Positions 59,886 through 64,000 of a DNA stretch of 64,000 nucleotides are shown in pieces (the first letter of the stretch is position 1; each line of letters opens with the position of its first letter). Under the pieces are notes generated by a model, which searched no databases, was not told where the DNA came from, and saw only the letters and a program-made list of their open reading frames with translations. This stretch comes from Pandoraea oxalativorans (GTDB lineage Bacteria; Pseudomonadota; Gammaproteobacteria; Burkholderiales; Burkholderiaceae), in assembly GCF_000972785.3 (NCBI RefSeq), contig NZ_CP011253.3:558001-622000 (forward strand), written 5' to 3'. A program made the position numbers and the translations under genes.

Positions 59886-60647
59886 ATGACAGCACAACTC
59901 GAACGGGGCGGCGGTGTTGCGGTGTGGCGGCAGATCGCGCAGATTCTGGCCACCGAAATCGGCGAGCGTCGTTATGGCGAAGGTGCGCCTGACGACCGTC
60001 TGCCGAGCGAGACGGACCTTGCGCAGCGCTTTGGGGTGAACCGTCACACGGTGCGCCGCGCGATTCTCGGTCTGGCCGAGCAGGGTCTCGTGAACGTCGA
60101 GCACGGACGCGGCACCTTCGTGCAGGCGGCCGCCATCGGTTATGTGATCGGGCGCCGCACGCGCTTTACCGAGAACCTGTCGCAGAACAATCTGAAGACC
60201 GCGCAGCAGATCATTTCTGCGCACAAGCTCAAGGCGGAAGGGGGTGTCGCGCAGGCGCTCGGACTGCGTGCAGGCGCACCGGTCTATCGGCTGGAGCTGG
60301 CGCGGCGCAGTCTGGACACGCAAGGCATCGAACTGCCGCTGGCGTACAGCGAGAACTGGTTTCCGGCGTCGCGCTTTCCCGACTTTCCGGAGGTGTTCGC
60401 AGAGCATGAGACGATCAGCGCCACGCTCGCTATCTTTGGCGTAAAGGACTACACGCGTCTCGAGAGTCGCATCGGTGCGCGCATGCCGGACGCCGACATC
60501 GCTCGTCACCTCGGGATCAACCGTCAGCAGCCCGTGCTGAGCGTAGAAAGTACGGATGTGGACGAAGCAGGCAAGCCGATCAAATACGGCATTGCCTACT
60601 TCCCGGCAGATCGTATGCAGCTTGTGGTGCAGGGGCCGACCGAATGA
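59886..60647 (+). CDS. phnF: PhnF, GntR/HutC-family phosphonate regulator
   Basis: PhnF is the local repressor of phosphonate genes. The 253-residue protein has an N-terminal winged helix (RQIAQILATEIGERRYGEGAPDDRLPSETDLAQRFGVNRHTVRRAILGLAEQGLVNVEHGRGTFV) and a C-terminal UTRA effector domain (RRTRFTENLSQNNLKTAQQIIS; RLESRIGARMPDADIARHLGINRQQPVLSVESTDVDEAGKPIKYGIAYFPADRMQLVV). The ATG at 59886 gives MTAQLERGGGV. It heads the phnF-DUF1045-phnN array. Confidence 0.94.
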   Translation: MTAQLERGGGVAVWRQIAQILATEIGERRYGEGAPDDRLPSETDLAQRFGVNRHTVRRAILGLAEQGLVNVEHGRGTFVQAAAIGYVIGRRTRFTENLSQNNLKTAQQIISAHKLKAEGGVAQALGLRAGAPVYRLELARRSLDTQGIELPLAYSENWFPASRFPDFPEVFAEHETISATLAIFGVKDYTRLESRIGARMPDADIARHLGINRQQPVLSVESTDVDEAGKPIKYGIAYFPADRMQLVVQGPTE

Positions 60648-61408
60648 ACGAAGTACAGCAACAGCAACTGCAGCGACGGCAACTCGACTTGTCGGTGGCA
60701 CGCTTTGCGATCTACTACGCGCCGCCTGCCGGTTCGTGCTGGTGGAACGAAGGCAGCCGCTGGCTCGGGCGTGACGCCATCACGGCGCGCACGCTTCATG
60801 CGCCGACGGTGGCTGGCTTATCGCGTTCGCTGCACGACCTCACCGTCGATCCGCGCCGCTATGGGTTGCATGCCACGCTCAAAGCGCCGATGCGGCTCGC
60901 ACCGCAGGCGCGACTGAGCGATCTGTCGGGCATTGCGACGGCGGTGGCGGCGCGTCACGTGCCGTTCGATCTGACGGTTCATACCGACGTGATCGGCACC
61001 GACAATGGCAAGTCGTCCGGCTTCGTGGCGTTGCGTCCGAAGGCAGGCGCTGCCGACGAGAAGGCGGTGAATGCGCTGGCGGCCGATTGCGTGCAGGCGT
61101 TCGACACGCTGCGTGCACCGATGAACGAGGTCGAACTGGCCAAAAGAAATCCGCAACAGCTAACGTCGCGTCAGCGCGAGTGGCTGACGCAGTGGGGGTA
61201 TCCGTACGTGTTCGACGAATTTCGTTTTCACGTCACGCTCTCCGACCGTGTGACGGCGGCAGACGCCACGCTCATCACCGACTGGTGGCAGCCGCGCGTA
61301 CAGGCGCTCGGGCCGATGCGCGTCGAAAGTCTCGCAGTCTTCGTGCAACCGACCCCAGGCGAGCCCTTCCTCATGTTCGAACGTTTTGCCTTCAGGGAAG
61401 CGGCATGA
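60644..61408 (+). CDS. DUF1045 phosphonate-operon 2H phosphoesterase-like protein
   Basis: A 254-residue protein of the DUF1045 family found in C-P lyase operons. It carries two HxTL motifs, HATL at residues 76-79 and HVTL at 196-199, the hallmark of 2H phosphoesterases, which act on cyclic phosphodiesters. C-P lyase yields 5-phosphoribosyl 1,2-cyclic phosphate, normally opened by PhnP; no phnP is present here, so this protein may do that step (inference). It overlaps phnF and phnN by ATGA. Confidence 0.88.
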   Translation: MNEVQQQQLQRRQLDLSVARFAIYYAPPAGSCWWNEGSRWLGRDAITARTLHAPTVAGLSRSLHDLTVDPRRYGLHATLKAPMRLAPQARLSDLSGIATAVAARHVPFDLTVHTDVIGTDNGKSSGFVALRPKAGAADEKAVNALAADCVQAFDTLRAPMNEVELAKRNPQQLTSRQREWLTQWGYPYVFDEFRFHVTLSDRVTAADATLITDWWQPRVQALGPMRVESLAVFVQPTPGEPFLMFERFAFREAA

Positions 61409-61977
61409 ATCACGCACGTCTGTTTTACGTAATGGGGCCGTCCGGTGCGGGCAAGGACTCGTTGCTTGCGTACGCACGAGCGAAGCTCGATCACATGTCG
61501 TCCCCTCGTTCGCCGGTGTGTTTCGCGCATCGTTACATCACGCGTGCGCCCTCGGCAGGGGAGAACCACATTGCGTTGTCGCACGCCGAATTTGCGATGC
61601 GGCATTCGCTCGGTTGCTTCGCACTCGACTGGGAAAGCCACGATTGCCGTTACGGCATCGGCGTCGAAATCGACGCGTGGATGCATGCGGGCGCGAATGT
61701 CGTGGTGAATGGCTCGCGCGCGTTCCTGGCGCAAGTCGTCGCGCGCTATGCCGAACGTCTGCACCTCGTGGAGATTCGCGTCGACCCTGAAGTGCGGGCG
61801 CAACGTCTCGCGAAGCGTGGCCGCGAATCCGGCGACGCGCTCGACAAGCGTGTCGCGCACAGCGTGGTCTGGACACCCCCTGAAGGCATTCCGCTCTCGG
61901 TGATCGATAACGACGGGGCGCTTGAGGCGGCGGGCGATACGCTGCTCGCCCTATTGACGTCGCGGCTCGAGCGCTGA
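61405..61977 (+). CDS. phnN: Ribose 1,5-bisphosphate phosphokinase PhnN
   Basis: PhnN phosphorylates ribose 1,5-bisphosphate to PRPP, closing the C-P lyase pathway. The 190-residue kinase, of the guanylate-kinase fold, begins LFYVMGPSGAGKDSLLAYAR (Walker A) and shows FAHRYITRAPSAGENHIALSHAEF and GCFALDWESHDCRYGIGVEIDAWMHAGANVVVNGSR. It overlaps the preceding gene by ATGA. Its last 27 bases overlap the end of the convergent TetR gene. Confidence 0.93.
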   Translation: MNHARLFYVMGPSGAGKDSLLAYARAKLDHMSSPRSPVCFAHRYITRAPSAGENHIALSHAEFAMRHSLGCFALDWESHDCRYGIGVEIDAWMHAGANVVVNGSRAFLAQVVARYAERLHLVEIRVDPEVRAQRLAKRGRESGDALDKRVAHSVVWTPPEGIPLSVIDNDGALEAAGDTLLALLTSRLER

Positions 61978-62526
61978 CAACAGACAATCGAGTGCCTGCC
62001 GATAGTCGTCATCGCCGGGTGGCGGCGCGGCGGGCGCGTCGTTCTCGCGCGCAACGGGCAGGCCACTGCCATGCGCATGATCGATCAGGATGTTCCGCCA
62101 CAGGCGCGCTTGCGTCGTCAGGTTTTGCAGCAGCCCCGTCAGCCGGTCCGTGATCTCGCGCGTCACACCGGCAAATGCCTCGGGCGTGGCGAAGATCGCG
62201 AGCGTCAGTTGCGGATGGCGACGCACTGCCGCGTGATACCGGATCAGAATTTCGCGCACTTCGTCATGCCACGCGAGGCCCGCTTCGAGGTCTTTGAGCA
62301 CGTCGGCATACACCGCGTCCGACAACGCACGCAGCAACCCGGCGTAATCCTCGACGTGATGGTAGAGACTCATGGGCGTGACGCCAAGCCGACCGGCCAG
62401 CGCGCGCATGCTCAGTCCCTTTCCACCGGTCGTTTCCGCCTCGTCGAGCAGCGCGAGCGCCGTCGTCAGGATTGCGTCCCTGGTGACCCCGTTGCCCTGT
62501 GCGGGCCTTCCGCGCGGCCGCGTCAC
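61951..62526 (-). CDS. TetR family transcriptional regulator
   Basis: A 191-residue repressor with an N-terminal TetR helix-turn-helix (TRDAILTTALALLDEAETTGGKGLSMRALAGRLGVTPMSLYHHVEDYAGLLRALSDAVY) and a helical ligand-binding C-domain. It overlaps the stop of the preceding reductase-like gene (ATGA) and is presumably its repressor. A TATAC-TTC-GTATA palindrome upstream of that operon is a candidate operator. The ligand is unknown. Confidence 0.92.
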   Translation of the reverse strand: MTRPRGRPAQGNGVTRDAILTTALALLDEAETTGGKGLSMRALAGRLGVTPMSLYHHVEDYAGLLRALSDAVYADVLKDLEAGLAWHDEVREILIRYHAAVRRHPQLTLAIFATPEAFAGVTREITDRLTGLLQNLTTQARLWRNILIDHAHGSGLPVARENDAPAAPPPGDDDYRQALDCLLSALEPRRQ

Positions 62527-63059
62527 GCGACGATCCGATAAGCGGACTGCACCAATCCCGACGCAAAGCGACGGCTGTCGATCAACTGCAAGTCGACATC
62601 TTCCGACAATGCGCCGAACAGCGGTCTCCCCGCACCGATCAGCACCGGCACCGTCGTGACGACGATGTCCGCGATCAGCCCCTCGCGCAAAAACGACTGC
62701 ACCACTTTTCCGCCGTCGACATAAATCCGGCCCACCCGCTCCCGCGCCAACGCCTGCATCAGCGCACCGGGCGCCAGGTCGGAGAAGCGCACTTTTTCCT
62801 TGAGCGCATCGGGAACCGGCGTGTTCGCCAGCCGCGTCGACAACACCGTCACGGGCAGATCGTAGGCCCAGGGGCCCATCGTCAGCACCTTCTCGTACGT
62901 GCCGCGCCCCATCACGATCGCGTCCTTGTCGGCGATGAAGGCGGCGTAGCCGTGATCCTCGGTGGGGTCGTCTCGTTGCAGCAACCAGTCGATGTCGCCA
63001 TCGGGCCGGGCGATGAAACCGTCAAGGCTGGTGGCGATGAAAGCGTGCGCTGTCGTCAT
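62523..63059 (-). CDS. Dihydrofolate reductase / RibD C-terminal family protein
   Basis: A 178-residue protein with the DHFR-like fold: HAFIATSLDGFIARPDGDIDWL, IVMGRGTYEKVLTMGPWAYDLPVTVLS, VGRIYVDGGKVVQSFLREGLIADIVVTTVPVLIGAGRPLFG. These are features of the RibD_C/YyaP group of NADPH reductases. The substrate is unknown; it need not be dihydrofolate. It is the first gene of a two-gene unit with the TetR regulator. Confidence 0.92.
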   Translation of the reverse strand: MTTAHAFIATSLDGFIARPDGDIDWLLQRDDPTEDHGYAAFIADKDAIVMGRGTYEKVLTMGPWAYDLPVTVLSTRLANTPVPDALKEKVRFSDLAPGALMQALARERVGRIYVDGGKVVQSFLREGLIADIVVTTVPVLIGAGRPLFGALSEDVDLQLIDSRRFASGLVQSAYRIVA

Positions 63060-63078
63060 GGCGTGGTTCGTCTTTATT

Positions 63079-63091
63079 TATACTTCGTATA
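63079..63091. promoter_or_regulatory. Candidate TetR operator
   Basis: TATACTTCGTATA is a perfect palindrome with a 3-base centre in an AT-rich patch, 20 bases before the reductase-like start. Autoregulation of the two-gene unit is inferred. Confidence 0.5.
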
Positions 63092-63324
63092 TTTTTGCGT
63101 AAACGACCGCGAAACACAAATCGTACGGGCGAAGGCATGTCGGCGCAGGCCTCGCGCACGCGTGATTGCGGCATTGATGCCGTCAATGTGTTCGTTATTT
63201 TGTTTTGCATTATGTGTTGTATTGTTGCAAATTAGTGCAATGAACGTTAAGTTTCAGTAGTCTCGTGTCATCCCTCATGTCACTGCCCGGCGTTGGCTGG
63301 TGCATGCCTTTCCGGAGTCCGTCC

Positions 63325-64000
63325 ATGCCTTCAGTCTTGCCTACTCATGCCCGTGTCGTCATCGTCGGCGGCGGGATCGTCGGCTGTTCCGTTGCCTATC
63401 ACCTGGCCAAGCTCGGCTGGACCGATGTCGTGTTGCTGGAACAGGGGCAATTGTCGTGCGGCACCACGTGGCACGCCGCCGGGCTGGTGGGGCAATTGCG
63501 TTCGCAGGAAAGCATGACGAAGCTCATCCGCTATTCCACGAAGCTCTACAGCGAACTGGAAGCGGAGACGGGACTTGGCACGGGATGGAAGCAGTGCGGT
63601 TCGCTGTCGGTGGCGCGTAGCGCCGAGCGCATGACGCAGCTCAAGCGCACGGCGGCCGTGGCGCGCGCCTACGGCGTGCAGTGCGACGTGATTTCGCCGC
63701 GCGAAGCGGGCGAACTCTGGCCGGTCATGCGCACCGACGATCTCGTGGGCGCCGTGTGGCTACCCGGCGACGGCAAGGCCAATCCGACCGACCTCACGCA
63801 GGCGCTCGCACGCGGTGCGCGCAGCCGGGGCGTGCGCATCGCGGAGAACACCCGTATCACGCAGATTCATACGGCGTCGCCCAACGGTATCCGCACGGCG
63901 ACGGGTGTGTCGTGGCAGAACAAGGACGGCGAGCACGCACGCATCGACGCCGAGATCGTCGTCAACTGTGCGGGTCAGTGGGCCAAGGCCGTGGGGCGCA
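63325..64000 (+). CDS. FAD-dependent dehydrogenase, dimethylglycine/sarcosine type (5' part)
   Basis: The first 225 codons are visible before the window ends. The N-terminal FAD site reads ARVVIVGGGIVGCSVAYHLAKLGWTDVVLLEQGQLSCGTTWHAAGLVGQLRSQESMTKLI, and VNCAGQWAKAVGR follows later. The SCGTTWHAAGLVGQLR segment is typical of the dimethylglycine dehydrogenase and sarcosine dehydrogenase group, where folate may be the acceptor. The ATG at 63325, after GGAG at 63313, is preferred to an ATG at 63304. The C-terminal domains lie outside. Confidence 0.9.
   Translation, partial: MPSVLPTHARVVIVGGGIVGCSVAYHLAKLGWTDVVLLEQGQLSCGTTWHAAGLVGQLRSQESMTKLIRYSTKLYSELEAETGLGTGWKQCGSLSVARSAERMTQLKRTAAVARAYGVQCDVISPREAGELWPVMRTDDLVGAVWLPGDGKANPTDLTQALARGARSRGVRIAENTRITQIHTASPNGIRTATGVSWQNKDGEHARIDAEIVVNCAGQWAKAVGR

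Overview
The window looks like a chromosomal segment of a high-GC betaproteobacterium of the order Burkholderiales, most likely Burkholderiaceae and possibly Pandoraea (inferred from gene content and order, not from a search). The clues are the kefB-kdsD-kdsC-lptCAB-rpoN-hpf-ptsN-hprK-rapZ chain, HPr kinase in a Gram-negative context, tRNA-Gln-prs-rplY-pth, and the ctaE-SURF1-SCO-ctaA-ctaB oxidase-assembly block.

Layout. 1-6000: cytochrome c oxidase subunit III and its assembly factors (SURF1, two SCO-type proteins, heme A synthase, heme O synthase). 6081-9281: cytochrome bd oxidase operon cydP-cydA-cydB-cydX on the minus strand. 9616-10922: an intact ISL3-family insertion sequence with an 8-bp target duplication, sitting in the T-tract of the rpoH terminator. 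11045-12045: rpoH under a consensus CIRCE operator. 12207-22586: housekeeping and accessory genes: YbiB-like protein, maiA, argO-like exporter, ftsY, a pair of M16 peptidases (the first frameshifted), an ABC-2 exporter and rsmD. 22642-25365: coaD, then a flavoprotein-like oxidoreductase gene bracketed by two copies of the coaD 3' end plus terminator. 25484-31353: amino-acid binding protein, ferredoxin, pth, rplY, prs, tRNA-Gln, ispE, lolB. 31350-46862: TPR protein, mutM, mutY, then nitrogen-PTS, sigma-54, LPS-transport and Kdo genes, and a Kef-type antiporter. 46949-49012: apt, a LysE-family exporter and a DeoR-family regulator.

49406-61977 is a nearly complete phosphonate (C-P lyase) locus in three arrays: phnCDE (+) behind a Pho box, phnGHIJKLM (-) and phnF-DUF1045-phnN (+) diverging from a PhnF-type operator. 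phnO and phnP are absent. The DUF1045 protein carries two HxTL motifs of the 2H phosphoesterase superfamily and may replace PhnP. A lower-GC gene of unknown function sits between phnE and phnM. The window closes with a TetR/dihydrofolate-reductase-like pair and the start of a glycine-oxidase-type FAD dehydrogenase.

How the genes work together: the left part builds two terminal oxidases, aa3-type and bd-type. The middle links envelope biogenesis (Lpt, Kdo, LolB) with PTS-Ntr and sigma-54 control. The right part imports phosphonates under phosphate starvation and converts them to phosphoribosyl phosphates and finally PRPP (PhnN). PRPP is the metabolite also made by Prs and used by Apt in this window, although these genes are not in one operon.
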